Origin: Apostichopus japonicus
Lineage: Eukaryota > Echinodermata > Holothuroidea > Aspidochirotida > Stichopodidae
DNA length: 64,000 nt
Reading direction: 5' to 3'
Assembly: GCF_037975245.1 (NCBI RefSeq)
Contig: NC_092578.1
Location: 11,514,321-11,578,320, forward strand
Below, piece after piece: positions 1 to 12,400 of the stretch (position 1 is the first letter of the stretch; each line of letters opens with the position of its first letter). Both the position numbers and the translations under genes were made by a program. The notes beneath the pieces were generated by a model. That model was given only the letters and a program-made list of their open reading frames with translations, searched no databases and was not told the origin of the DNA.

Positions 1-2187
1 GTCGGACCGACTTTACATTGGTTGGCCGGAGTACCCATTCAAGTACCACTTACCCTTTGTTTTCGGTGCAGGTCAAAGGTCATTTGGGGTCACCAGGGGT
101 CAAATGGTCAAAATCTTGTCAACGAGATATCTCAAGTGGGTTGTGTCGGACCGACTTAAGATCGGTTGGCCGGACTACCCATTCAAGTGCCACTTACCCT
201 TTGTTTTCGGTGCAGGTCAAAGGTCATTTGGGGTCACCAGGGGTCAAATGGTCAAAATCTTGTCAAAGAGATATCTCAAGTGGGTAGTGTCGGACCGACA
301 TAAGATCGGTTGGCCGGAGTACCCATTCAAGTGCCACTTACCCTTTGTTTTCGGTGCAGGTCAAAGGTCATTTGGGGTCACCAGGGGTTACCAGGGGTCA
401 AATGGTCAAAATCTTGTCAACGAGATATCTCAAGTGGGTAATGTCGGACCGACTTAAGATCGGTTGGCCGTAGTACCCATTCAAGTGCCACTTACACTTT
501 GTTTTCGGTGCAGGTCAAATGTCATTTGGGGTCACCAGGGGTCAAATGGTCAAAATCTTGTCAACGAGATATCTCAAGTGGGTATTGTCGGACCGACTTA
601 AGATCGGTTGGCCGGAGTACCCATTCAAGTGCCACTTACCCTTTGTTTTCGATGCAGGTCAAAGGTCATTTGGGGTCACCAGGTTTCAAATGGTCAAAAT
701 CTTGTCAACGAGTTATCTCAAGTGGGTTATGTCGGACCGACATAAGATCGGTTGGCCGGAGTACCCATTCAAGTGCCACTTACCCATTGTTTTCGGTGCA
801 GGTCAAAGGTCATTTGGGGTCACCAGGGGTCACCAGGGGTCAAATGGTCAAAATCTTTTCAACGAGATATCTCAAGTGGGTAATGTCGGACCGACTTAAG
901 ATCGGTTGGCCGGAGTACCCATTCAAGTGCCACTTACCCTTTGTTTTCGGTGCAGGTCAAAGGTCATTTGGGGTCACCAGGGGTCAAATGGTCAAAATCT
1001 TGTAAACACGATATCTCAAGTGGGTAATGTCGGACCGACTTTACATTGGTTGGCCGGAGCACCCATTCAAGTACCACTTACCCTTTGTTTTCGGTGCAGG
1101 TCAAAGGTCATTTGGGGTCACCAGGGGTCAAATGGTCAAAATCTTGTCAACGAGATATCTCAAGTGGGTAATGTCGGACCGACTTAAGATCGGTTAGCCG
1201 GAGTACCCATTCAAGTGCCACTTACCCTTTGTTTTCGGTGCAGGTCAAAGGTCATTTGGGGTCACCAGGGGTCACCAGGGGTCAAATGGTCAAAATCTTT
1301 TCAACGAGATATCTCAAGTGGGTAATGTCGGACCGACTTAAGATCGGTTGGCCGGAGTACCCATTCAAGTGCCACTTACCCTTTGTTTTCGGTGCAGGTC
1401 AAAGGTCATTTGGGGTCACCAGGGGTCAAATGGTCAAAATCTTGTAAACACGATATCTCAAGTGGGTAATGTCGGACCGACTTTACATTGGTTGGCCGGA
1501 GCACCCATTCAAGTACCACTTACCCTTTGTTTTCGGTGCAGGTCAAAGGTCATTTGGGGTCACCAGGGGTCAAATGGTCAAAATCTTGTCAACGAGTTAT
1601 CTCAAGTGGGTAATGTCGGACCGACATAAGATCGGTTGGCCGGAGTACCCATTCAAGTGCCACTTACCCTTTGTTTTCGGTGCTGGTCAAAGGTCATTTG
1701 GGGTCACCAGGGGTCACCAGGGGTCAAATGGTCAAAATCTTGTAAACGAGATATCTCAAGTGGGTATTGTCGGACCGACTTAAGATCGGTTGGCCGTAGT
1801 ACCCATTCAAGTGCCACTTACCCTTTGTTTTCGGTGCAGGTCAAAGTTCATTTTGGGTCACCAGGGGTCACCAGGGGTCAAATGGTCAAAATCTTGTAAA
1901 CACGATATCTCAAGTGGGTAATGTCGGACCGACTTTACATTGGTTGGCCGTAGTACCCATTCAAGTACCACTTACCCTTTGTTTTCGGTGCTGGTAAAAG
2001 GTCATTTGGGGTCACCAGGGGTCACCAGGGGTCAAATGTTCAAAATCTTGTAAACGAGATATCTCAAGTGGGTATTGTCGGACCGACTTAAGATCGGTTG
2101 GCCGGAGTACCTATTGAAGTGCCACTTACCCTTTGTTTTCGGTGCAGGTCAAAGGTCATTTGGGGTCACCAGGGGTCAAATTGTCAA
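1..2187 (+). repeat. Satellite A array, left arm (144-bp monomer, + orientation)
   Basis: About 15 tandem monomers run from base 1, so the array continues beyond the window. Each monomer starts at GTCGGACCGAC, then passes through a CCATTCAAGTGCC stretch, a TTTTCGGTGC stretch, AGGTCAAAGGTCA, one or more GGGTCACCAG modules, a GGTCAAAATCTTGTC stretch and the palindrome GAGATATCTC. The basic period is 144 bp. Monomers with one extra 10-bp GGGTCACCAG module are 154 bp, for example near 379, 821 and 1261. Variants seen here include TTTACATTGG in place of TTAAGATCGG (9, 1038, 1480, 1931) and GTAAACACGATATC (near 1003, 1443 and 1896). Nothing suggests a gene. Open frames here are periodic 48-codon translations of the satellite. 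Confidence 0.97.
800..1690 (+). repeat. 442-bp higher-order repeat within left satellite A array
   Basis: Rare variants recur with a spacing of 442 bp. These are the CTTTTCAACG variant (about 855 and 1297), the GTAAACACGATATC variant (about 1003 and 1443) and the TTTACATTGG variant with GAGCACCC (about 1038 and 1480). The spacing equals three 144-bp monomers plus one 10-bp module, so this is a local trimer HOR in about two copies. Boundaries are approximate because they are inferred from shared variants. Confidence 0.75.
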
Positions 2188-4830
2188 AAATTAACGAGTT
2201 GCAAACTTTGACGATATCTCGACAAAATCCCAGAAATTTGACGACACCACGCATATCGTCCATTACGTCATTTTCTCCAAATTGACGAGTTGCACACTTT
2301 GCTGCCATCTCGACAAATCGACCAAATTTCCAGAAAGTTGACGTTTTGAAGAGATTATGTATCTCGTCTAATGCATCAATTTTCTGCCAATTGACGAGTT
2401 ACACATTTTGACGTGATCTCGCCCAATGCATAAATTTCCTGCAAATTGACGAGTTGCACACTTTGACGTGATCTCGCCCAATGCAATAAATCTCCTGCAA
2501 ATTGACGAGTTGCACACTTTGCTGCCATCTCGAAAAATTGACTATAATTGAAAATATTTGACGTTATGACGAGATAACGTATCTCGTCCAATGCATCAAT
2601 TATCTGCAAATTGACGAGTTGCACATTTTGACGTGATCTCGCCCATGCAATAAATTTCCTGCATATTGACGAGTTGCTCATTATAAAGTGATCTCGCCCA
2701 ATGCATTAATTTCCTGCAAATTGACGAGTTGCACATTTTAAAGTGATCTCGCCCGATGCATAAATTTCCTGCAAATTGACGAGTTGCACATTTTGACGTG
2801 ATCTCGACATAATGACCAAAATTCCACATAATTGACGTTTTGACGAGATAACGAATCTCTCCCAATGCATAAATTTCCTGCAAATTGACGTGTTGCACAC
2901 TTTGCTGCCATTTCGATAAAATAACAAAAATTCCAGATAATTGACGTTTTGAAGAGATAAAGTATCTCGCCCAATGCATAAATTTCCTGCATATTGATGA
3001 GTTGCACACTTTGACGTGATCTCGCCCGCCCAATGCGATAAATTTCCTGCAAATTGACGAGTTGCACACTTTGCTGCCATCTCGAAAAAAAAAATGACCA
3101 AAATTGAAGATAAATGACGTTATGACGAGATAACGTATCTCGTCCATTGCATCGTTATCTGCAAATTGACGAGTTGCACATTTTGACGTGATCTCGCCCA
3201 ATGCAATAAATTTCCTGCAAATTGACGAGTTGCTCATTTTGACGTGATCCCGACATAATGACCAAAATTCCACATAATTGACGTTTTGACGAGATAACGA
3301 ATCTCTCCCAATGCAAAAATTTCCTGCAAGTTAACGAGTTGCACACTTTGACGATATCTCGACAAAATCACCTAAATCCCAGATAATTGACCTTTTGACG
3401 AGATAACGAATCTCTCCCAATGCATAAATCCCCTGTAAAATTGACGTGTTACACACTTTGCTGCCATCTCGATAAAATAACAAAAATCCCAGATAATTGA
3501 CCTTTTGACGAGATAACGAATCTCTCCCAATGCATAAATCCCCTGTAAAATTGACGTGTTGCACACTTTGCTGCCATCTCGATAAAATAACAAAAATTCC
3601 AGATAATTGACCTTTTGACGAGATAACGAATCTCTCCCAATGCATAAATCCCCTGTAAAATTGACGTGTTGCACACTTTGCTGCCATCTCGATAAAATAA
3701 CAAAAATTCCAGATAATTGACCTTTTGACGAGATAACGAATCTCTCCCAATTCATAAATCCCCTGTAAAATTGACGTGTTGCACACTTTGCTGCCATCTC
3801 GATAAAATAACAAAAATTCCAGATAATTCACGTTTTGAAGAAATAACGAAACTCGTCCAATGCATAAATTTCATGCAAATTGACGAGTTGCACATTTTAA
3901 AGTGATCTCGCCCAATGCATAAATTTCCTGCAAATTAACGAGTTGCACACTTTGACGATATCTCGACAAAATCACCAAAATACCAGATATTTGACGATAC
4001 CACGGATATCGTCCAATGCGTCATTTTCTCCAAATTGACGAGTTGCACACTTTGCTACCATCTCGACAAAACGACCAAATTTCCAGAAAGTTGACGTTTT
4101 GACGAAATAACGAATCCCGTCCAATGCAAATTGACGAGTTGCACATTTTGACGTGATCTCGCCCAATGCAATAAATTTCCTGCAAATTGACGAGTTGCTC
4201 ATTTTGACGTGATCTCGACAAAATCCCAGGAATTTGACAAGATAACGGATATCGTCAAATGCATAAATATCCTGCAAATTGACGAGTTGCATATTTTGCT
4301 GCCATCTCGACAAAACGACCAAATTCCCGGAAAGTTGACGTTTTGACGAAATAACGAATCCCGTCCAATGCATAATTTTCCTGCAAATTAACGAGTTGCA
4401 CATTTTGACGTGATCTCGCCCAATGCATTAATTTCCTGCAAATTAACGAGTTGCACACTTTGACGATATCTCGACAAAATCACCTAAATCCCAGATAATT
4501 GACCTTTAGACGAGATAACGAATCTCTCCCACTGCATAAATCCCCTGTAAAATTGACGTGTTACACACTTTGCTGCCATCTCGATAAAATAACAAAAATT
4601 CTAGATAATTGACGTTTTGACGAAATAACGAATCTCGTCCAAGGCATAAATTTCATGCAAATTGACGAGTTGCACATTTTGACGTGATCTCGCCCAATTC
4701 AATATAACCTGCAGATTGACGAGTAGCTCATTTTGACGATATCTTGACAAAATCCCAAAAATTTGACGAGACCACGGATATCGTCTAATGCGTCATTTTC
4801 TCCAAATTGACGAGTTGCACACTGTGCTGC
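2188..4830 (-). repeat. Satellite B array, reverse-orientation block
   Basis: This is tandem DNA built from a 55-bp unit. On this strand the unit reads TGACGAGTTGCACACTTTG, then ACGTGATCTCGCCCAATG, then CATAAATTTCCTGCAAAT. Short units alternate with extended units of about 110 bp, in which roughly 54 bp (ACGAGATAACGAATCTC-like plus CCAGATAATTGACGTTTTG-like sequence) is inserted next to the GATCTCG segment. Units here are more diverged and irregular than in the block right of 4834. The strand given is relative to that block. No coding signal is seen. Confidence 0.93.
3372..3830 (-). repeat. Homogeneous 110-bp tandem run inside satellite B
   Basis: The segment CCCTGTAAAA recurs at 3431, 3541, 3651 and 3761, exactly 110 bp apart, and the intervening sequence is nearly identical. 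Each unit is one extended satellite B unit (two times 55 bp). A further related copy with the same CCCTGTAAAA marker lies near 4543, outside the run. This patch is much more homogeneous than its surroundings, which suggests recent local amplification. Confidence 0.88.
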
Positions 4831-4844
4831 CATCTCGTCAATTT
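4804..4844. repeat. Inversion point of satellite B (inverted repeat)
   Basis: AAATTGACGAG at 4804-4814 is followed by its perfect reverse complement CTCGTCAATTT at 4834-4844, leaving a 19-base loop. Left of it satellite B reads in one orientation. Right of it all units read in the other. Imperfect complementarity continues outward (TTTTCTCC on the left, GCAAGAAAA on the right). The whole satellite B region is therefore a multi-kilobase imperfect inverted repeat centred here. Confidence 0.9.
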
Positions 4845-4944
4845 GCAAGAAAATGATTGCATTGCACGAGATTCGTTATTTCGTCAAAACGTCAACTTTG
4901 TGGAAATTTGGTCGTTTTGCCGAGATGGTAGCAAAGTGTGCAAG

Positions 4945-7900
4945 CAACTCGTCAATTTGCAGGAAATTGATTGCATTGGGCGAGATCACTTTAAAATGTG
5001 CAACCCGTCAATTTGCAGGAAATTTATGCATTGGGCGAGATTCGTTATTTCGTCAAAGCGTGAATTATCTGGAATTTTTGTTATTTTATCGAGATGGCAA
5101 CAAAGTGTGCAACACGTCAATCTGCAGGAGATTTATGCATTGGTAGAGATTCGTTATCTCGTCAAAACGTCAATTATCTAGAATTTTGGCCATTATGTCG
5201 AGATCACGTCAATAGTGTGCAATTCGTCAATTTGCAGGAAATTTATGCATTGGGCGAGATTCGTTATTTCGTCAAAACGTGAATTATCTGGAATTTTTGT
5301 TATTTTGTCGAGATGGCGTCTAAATGTGCTGCTAGTCAATTTGGAGAAAATGACGCATTGGACGATATCCGTGGTATCGTCAAATTTCTGGGATTTTGTC
5401 GAGATCACGTCAAAGTGTGCAACTCGTCAATTTGCAGGAAATTTATGCATTGCACGAGATTCGTTATTTCGTCAAAACGTCAACTTTCTGGAAATGTGGT
5501 CGTTTTGTCGAGATGGTAGCAAAGTGTGCAACTCGTCAATTTGGAGAAAATGACGCATTGGACGATATCCGTGGTCTCGTCAAATATCTGGGATTTTGGT
5601 GATTTTGTCGAGATATCGTCAAAGTGTGCAAACTCGTTAATTTGCAGGAAATTTATGCATTGGGCGAGATCACGTCAAAGTGTGCAACTCGTCAATTTCC
5701 AGGAAATTTATCGTCAATATGCAGGAAATTTATGCATTGGGCGAGATCACGTCTAAATGTGCAACTCGTCAATTTGCAGATAATGATGCATTGGACGAGA
5801 TACGTTATCTCGTCATAACGTCAATTATCTTCAATAATTTTGGTGATTTTTTTTCGAGATGGCAGCAAAGTGTGCAACTCATCAATTTGCAGGAACTTTA
5901 TGCATTGGGGCGAGATCACTTTAAAATGTGCAACTCGTCAATTTCCAGGAAATTTATTGCATTGGGCGAGATCACGTCAAATGTGTGCAACTCGTCATTT
6001 TGCAGGAAATTTATTGCATTGGGCGAGATCACGTCAAAGTGTGCAACTCGTCAATTTGCAGAAAATTGATGCATCGGACGAGATACGTTATCTCTTCAAA
6101 ACGTCAGTTATTTTCCATTATGGTCATTTTTTCGAGATGGCAGCAAAGTGTGCAACTCGTCAATTTGCAGGAAATTGATTGCATTTGGGCGAGATCACGT
6201 CAAAGTGTGCAACTCGTCTATTTGCAGGAAATTGATTGCATTGGGCGAGATCACGTCAAAGTGTGCAACTCGTCAATTTGCAGGAAATTTATGCATTGGG
6301 CGAGATCACGTCATAATGTGCCAACTCGTCAATTTGCAGGAAATTGATTGCATTGGGCGAGATCACTTTAAAATGTGCAACCCGTCAATTTGCAGGAAAT
6401 TTATGCATTGGGCGAGATTCGTTATTTCGTCAAAGCGTGAATTATCTGGAATTTTTGTTATTTTATCGAGATGGCAACAAAGTGTGCAACACGTCAATCT
6501 GCAGGAGATTTATGCATTGGTAGAGATTCGTTATCTCGTCAAAACGTCAATTATCTAGAATTTTGGCCATTATGTCGAGATCACGTCAATAGTGTGCAAC
6601 TCGTCAATTTGCAGGAAATTTATGCATTGGGCGAGATTCGTTATTTCGTCAAAACGTGAATTATCTGGAATTTTTGTTATTTTGTCGAGATGGCGTCAAA
6701 ATGTGCTGCTAGTCAATTTGGAGAAAATGACGCATTGGACGATATCCGTGGTATCGTCAAATTTCTGGGATTTTGTCGAGATCACGTCAAAGTGTGCAAC
6801 TCGTCAATTTGCAGGAAATTTATGCATTGCACGAGATTCGTTATTTCGTCAAAACGTCAACTTTCTGGAAATGTGGTCGTTTTGTCGAGATGGTAGCAAA
6901 GTGTGCAACTCGTCAATTTGGAGAAAATGACGCATTGGACGATATCCGTGGTCTCGTCAAATATCTGGGATTTTGGTGATTTTGTCGAGATATCGTCAAA
7001 GTGTGCAAACTCGTTAATTTGCAGGAAATTTATGCATTGGGCGAGATCACGTCAAAGTGTGCAACTCGTCAATTTCCAGGAAATTTATCGTCAATATGCA
7101 GGAAATTTATGCATTGGGCGAGATCACGTCTAAATGTGCAACTCGTCAATTTGCAGATAATGATGCATTGGACGAGATACGTTATCTCGTCATAACGTCA
7201 ATTATCTTCAATAATTTTGGTGATTTTTTTTCGAGATGGCAGCAAAGTGTGCAACTCATCAATTTGCAGGAACTTTATGCATTGGGGCGAGATCACTTTA
7301 AAATGTGCAACTCGTCAATTTCCAGGAAATTTATTGCATTGGGCGAGATCACGTCAAATGTGTGCAACTCGTCATTTTGCAGGAAATTTATTGCATTGGG
7401 CGAGATCACGTCAAAGTGTGCAACTCGTCAATTTGCAGAAAATTGATGCATCGGACGAGATACGTTATCTCTTCAAAACGTCAGTTATTTTCCATTATGG
7501 TCATTTTTTCGAGATGGCAGCAAAGTGTGCAACTCGTCAATTTGCAGGAAATTGATTGCATTTGGGCGAGATCACGTCAAAGTGTGCAACTCGTCTATTT
7601 GCAGGAAATTGATTGCATTGGGCGAGATCACGTCAAAGTGTGCAACTCGTCAATTTGCAGGAAATTTATGCATTGGGCGAGATCACGTCATAATGTGCCA
7701 ACTCGTCAATTTGCAGGAAATTGATTGCATTGGGCGAGATCACTTTAAAATGTGCAACCCGTCAATTTGCAGGAAATTTATGCATTGGGCGAGATTCGTT
7801 ATTTCGTCAAAGCGTGAATTATCTGGAATTTTTGTTATTTTATCGAGATGGCAACAAAGTGTGCAACACGTCAATCTGCAGGAGATTTATGCATTGGTAG

Positions 7901-9465
7901 AGATTCGTTATCTCGTCAAAACGTCAATTATCTAGAATTTTGGCCATTATGTCGAGATCACGTCAATAGTGTGCAACTCGTCAATTTGCAGGAAATTTAT
8001 GCATTGGGCGAGATTCGTTATTTCGTCAAAACGTGAATTATCTGGAATTTTTGTTATTTTGTCGAGATGGCGTCAAAATGTGCTGCTAGTCAATTTGGAG
8101 AAAATGACGCATTGGACGATATCCGTGGTATCGTCAAATTTCTGGGATTTTGTCGAGATCACGTCAAAGTGTGCAACTCGTCAATTTGCAGGAAATTTAT
8201 GCATTGCACGAGATTCGTTATTTCGTCAAAACGTCAACTTTCTGGAAATGTGGTCGTTTTGTCGAGATGGTAGCAAAGTGTGCAACTCGTCAATTTGGAG
8301 AAAATGACGCATTGGACGATATCCGTGGTCTCGTCAAATATCTGGGATTTTGGTGATTTTGTCGAGATATCGTCAAAGTGTGCAAACTCGTTAATTTGCA
8401 GGAAATTTATGCATTGGGCGAGATCACGTCAAAGTGTGCAACTCGTCAATTTCCAGGAAATTTATCGTCAATATGCAGGAAATTTATGCATTGGGCGAGA
8501 TCACGTCTAAATGTGCAACTCGTCAATTTGCAGATAATGATGCATTGGACGAGATACGTTATCTCGTCATAACGTCAATTATCTTCAATAATTTTGGTGA
8601 TTTTTTTTCGAGATGGCAGCAAAGTGTGCAACTCATCAATTTGCAGGAACTTTATGCATTGGGGCGAGATCACTTTAAAATGTGCAACTCGTCAATTTCC
8701 AGGAAATTTATTGCATTGGGCGAGATCACGTCAAATGTGTGCAACTCGTCATTTTGCAGGAAATTTATTGCATTGGGCGAGATCACGTCAAAGTGTGCAA
8801 CTCGTCAATTTGCAGAAAATTGATGCATCGGACGAGATACGTTATCTCTTCAAAACGTCAGTTATTTTCCATTATGGTCATTTTTTCGAGATGGCAGCAA
8901 AGTGTGCAACTCGTCAATTTGCAGGAAATTGATTGCATTTGGGCGAGATCACGTCAAAGTGTGCAACTCGTCTATTTGCAGGAAATTGATTGCATTGGGC
9001 GAGATCACGTCAAAGTGTGCAACTCGTCAATTTGCAGGAAATTTATGCATTGGGCGAGATCACGTCATAATGTGCCAACTCGTCAATTTGCAGGAAATTG
9101 ATTGCATTGGGCGAGATCACTTTAAAATGTGCAACCCGTCAATTTGCAGGAAATTTATGCATTGGGCGAGATTCGTTATTTCGTCAAAGCGTGAATTATC
9201 TGGAATTTTTGTTATTTTATCGAGATGGCAACAAAGTGTGCAACACGTCAATCTGCAGGAGATTTATGCATTGGTAGAGATTCGTTATCTCGTCAAAACG
9301 TCAATTATCTAGAATTTTGGTCATTATGTCGAGATCACGTCAATAGTGTGCAACTCGTCAATTTGCAGGAAATTTATGCATTTGGGCGAGATTCGTTATT
9401 TCGTCAAAACGTGAATTATCTGGAATTTTGGTTATTTTGTCGAGATGGCGTCAAAATGTGCTACT
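4945..9465 (+). repeat. 1377-bp higher-order repeat of satellite B (three copies plus a partial fourth)
   Basis: Corresponding landmarks repeat at a constant 1377-bp offset. GTCAATTTGCAGGAAATTGA lies at 4951 and 6328, and later landmarks fall at 5215/6592/7969, 5526/6903/8280 and 6148/7525/8902. Copies are approximately 4945-6321, 6322-7698 and 7699-9075, followed by a partial copy that loses similarity near 9465. Copies two and three look identical wherever I compared them. Copy one differs at a few bases, for example AATTCGTC versus AACTCGTC near 5221 and GCGTCTAAATG versus GCGTCAAAATG near 5316. 1377 bp is about 25 basic units. Confidence 0.93.
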
Positions 9466-12400
9466 CGTCAATTTGCAGGAAATTTATGCATTGCACGATA
9501 TTCGTTATTTCGTGAAAGCGTCAACTTTCTGAAAATGTGGTCGTTTTGTGGAGATCGCAGCAAAGTGTGCAACTCGTCAATTTGGAGAAAATGACGCATT
9601 GGACGATATCCGTGGTATCGTCAAATTTCTGGGATTTTGTCGAGATACCGTCAAAGTGTGCAACTCGTTAATTTGCAGGAAATTTATTGCATTGGGCGAG
9701 ATCACGTCAAAGTGTGCAACTCGTCAATTTGCAGGAAATTGATGCATTGCACGAGATTCGTTATTTCGTCAAAACGTCAACTTTCTGGAAATTTCGTCGT
9801 TTTTACGAGATGGTAGCAAAGTGTGCAACTCGTCAATTTGGAGAAAATGACGCATTGGACGATATCCGTGGTCTCGTCAAATATCTGGGATTTTGGTGAT
9901 ATTGTCGAGATATCGTCAAAGTGTGCAAACTCGGTAATTTGCAGGAAATTTATGCATTGGGCGATATCACGTCAAAGTGTGCAACTCGTCAATTTGCAGG
10001 AAATTTATCGTCAATATGCAGGAAATTTATGCATTGGGCGAGATCACGTCTAAATGTGCAACTCGTCAATTTGCAGGAAATTGATTGCATTTGGGCGAGA
10101 TCACGTCAAAGTGTGCAACTCGTCTATTTGCAGGAAATTGATTGCATTGGGCGACTCGTCAATTTGCAGGAACTTTATGCATTGGGCGAGATTCGTTATT
10201 TCGTCAAAACGTGAATTATCTGGAATTTTGGTTATTTTGTCGAGATGGCGTCAAAATGTGCTACTCGTCAATTTGCAGGAAATTTATGCATTGCACGATA
10301 TTCGTTATTTCGTGAAAGCGTCAACTTTCTGAAAATGTGGTCGTTTTGTGGAGATCGCAGCAAAGTGTGCAACTCGTCAATTTGGAGAAAATGACGCATT
10401 GGACGATATCCGTGGTATCGTCAAATTTCTGGGATTTTGTCGAGATACCGTCAAAGTGTGCAACTCGTTAATTTGCAGGAAATTTATTGCATTGGGCGAG
10501 ATCACGTCAAAGTGTGCAACTCGTCAATTTGCAGGAAATTTATGCATTGCACGAGATTCATTATTTCGTCAAAACGTCAACTTTCTGGAAATGTGGTCGT
10601 TTTGTCGAGATGGTAGCAAAGTGTGCAACTCGTCAATTTGGAGAAAATGACGCATTGGACGATATCCGTGGTCTCGTCAAATATCTGGGATTTTGGTGAT
10701 ATTGTCGAGATATCGTCAAAGTGTGCAAACTCGTCTATTTCCAGGAAATTTATTGCATTGGGCGAGATCACTTTAAAATGTGCAACTCGTCAATATGCAG
10801 GAAATTTATGCATTGGGCGAGATCACGTCAAATGTGTGCAACTCGTCATTTTGCAGGAAATTTATTGCATTGGGCGAGATCACGTCAAAGTGTGCAACTC
10901 GTCAATTTGCAGAAAATTGATGCATCGGACGAGATACGTTATCTCTTCAAAACGTCAGTTATTTTCCATTATGGTCATTTTTTCGAGATGGCAGCAAAGT
11001 GTGCAACTCGTCAATTTGCAGGAAATTGATTGCATTTGGGCGAGATCACGTCAAAGTGTGCAACTCGTCTATTTGCAGGAAATTGATTGCATTGGGCGAG
11101 ATCACGTCAAAGTGTGCAACTCGTCAATTTGCAGGAAATTGATTGCATTGGGCGAGATCACTTTAAAATGTGCAACCCGTCAATTTGCAGGAAATTGATG
11201 CATTGGGCGAGATTCGTTATTTCGTCAAAGCGTGAATTATCTGGAATTTTTGTTATTTTATCGAGATGGCAACAAAGTGTGCAACACGTCAATCTGCAGG
11301 AGATTTATGCATTGGTAGAGATTCGTTATCTCGTCAAAACGTCAATTATCTAGAATTTTGGTCATTATGTCGAGATCACGTCAATAGTGTGCAACTCGTC
11401 AATTTGCAGGAAATTTATGCATTTGGGCGAGATTCGTTATTTCGTCAAAACGTGAATTATCTGGAATTTTGGTTATTTTGTCGAGATGGCGTCAAAATGT
11501 GCTACTCGTCAATTTGCAGGAAATTTATGCATTGCACGATATTCGTTATTTCGTGAAAGCGTCAACTTTCTGAAAATGTGGTCGTTTTGTGGAGATCGCA
11601 GAAAAGTGTGCAACTCGTCAATTTGGAGAAAATGACGCATTGGACGATATCCGTGGTATCGTCAAATTTCTGGGATTTTGTCGAGATACCGTCAAAGTGT
11701 GCAACTCGTTAATTTGCAGGAAATTTATTGCATTGGGCGAGATCACGTCAAAGTGTGCAACTCGTCAATTTGCAGGAAATTTATGCATTGCACGAGATTC
11801 ATTATTTCGTCAAAACGTCAACTTTCTGGAAATGTGGTCGTTTTGTCGAGATGGTAGCAAAGTGTGCAACTCGTCAATTTGACGAAAATGACGCATTGGA
11901 CGATATCCGTGGTCTCGTCAAATATCTGGGATTTTGGTGATATTGTCGAGATATCGTCAAAGTGTGCAAACTCGTCTATTTCCAGGAAATTTATTGCATT
12001 GGGCGAGATCACTTTAAAATGTGCAACTCGTCAATATGCAGGAAATTTATGCATTGGGCGAGATCACGTCAAATGTGTGCAACTCGTCATTTTGCAGGAA
12101 ATTTATTGCATTGGGCGAGATCACGTCAAAGTGTGCAACTCGTCAATTTGCAGAAAATTGATGCATCGGACGAGATACGTTATCTCTTCAAAACGTCAGT
12201 TATTTTCCATTATGGTCATTTTTTCGAGATGGCAGCAAAGTGTGCAACTCGTCAATTTGCAGGAAATTGATTGCATTTGGGCGAGATCACGTCAAAGTGT
12301 GCAACTCGTCTATTTGCAGGAAATTGATTGCATTGGGCGAGATCACGTCAAAGTGTGCAACTCGTCAATTTGCAGGAAATTTATGCATTGGGCGAGATCA

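Noticed and set aside
1-2187. Overlapping open frames of 72-168 codons translating the repeat
   Set aside because: They are in several frames over the same DNA, repeat every 48 codons and end where a 10-bp module shifts the frame. This is the pattern of a satellite, not of a protein family.
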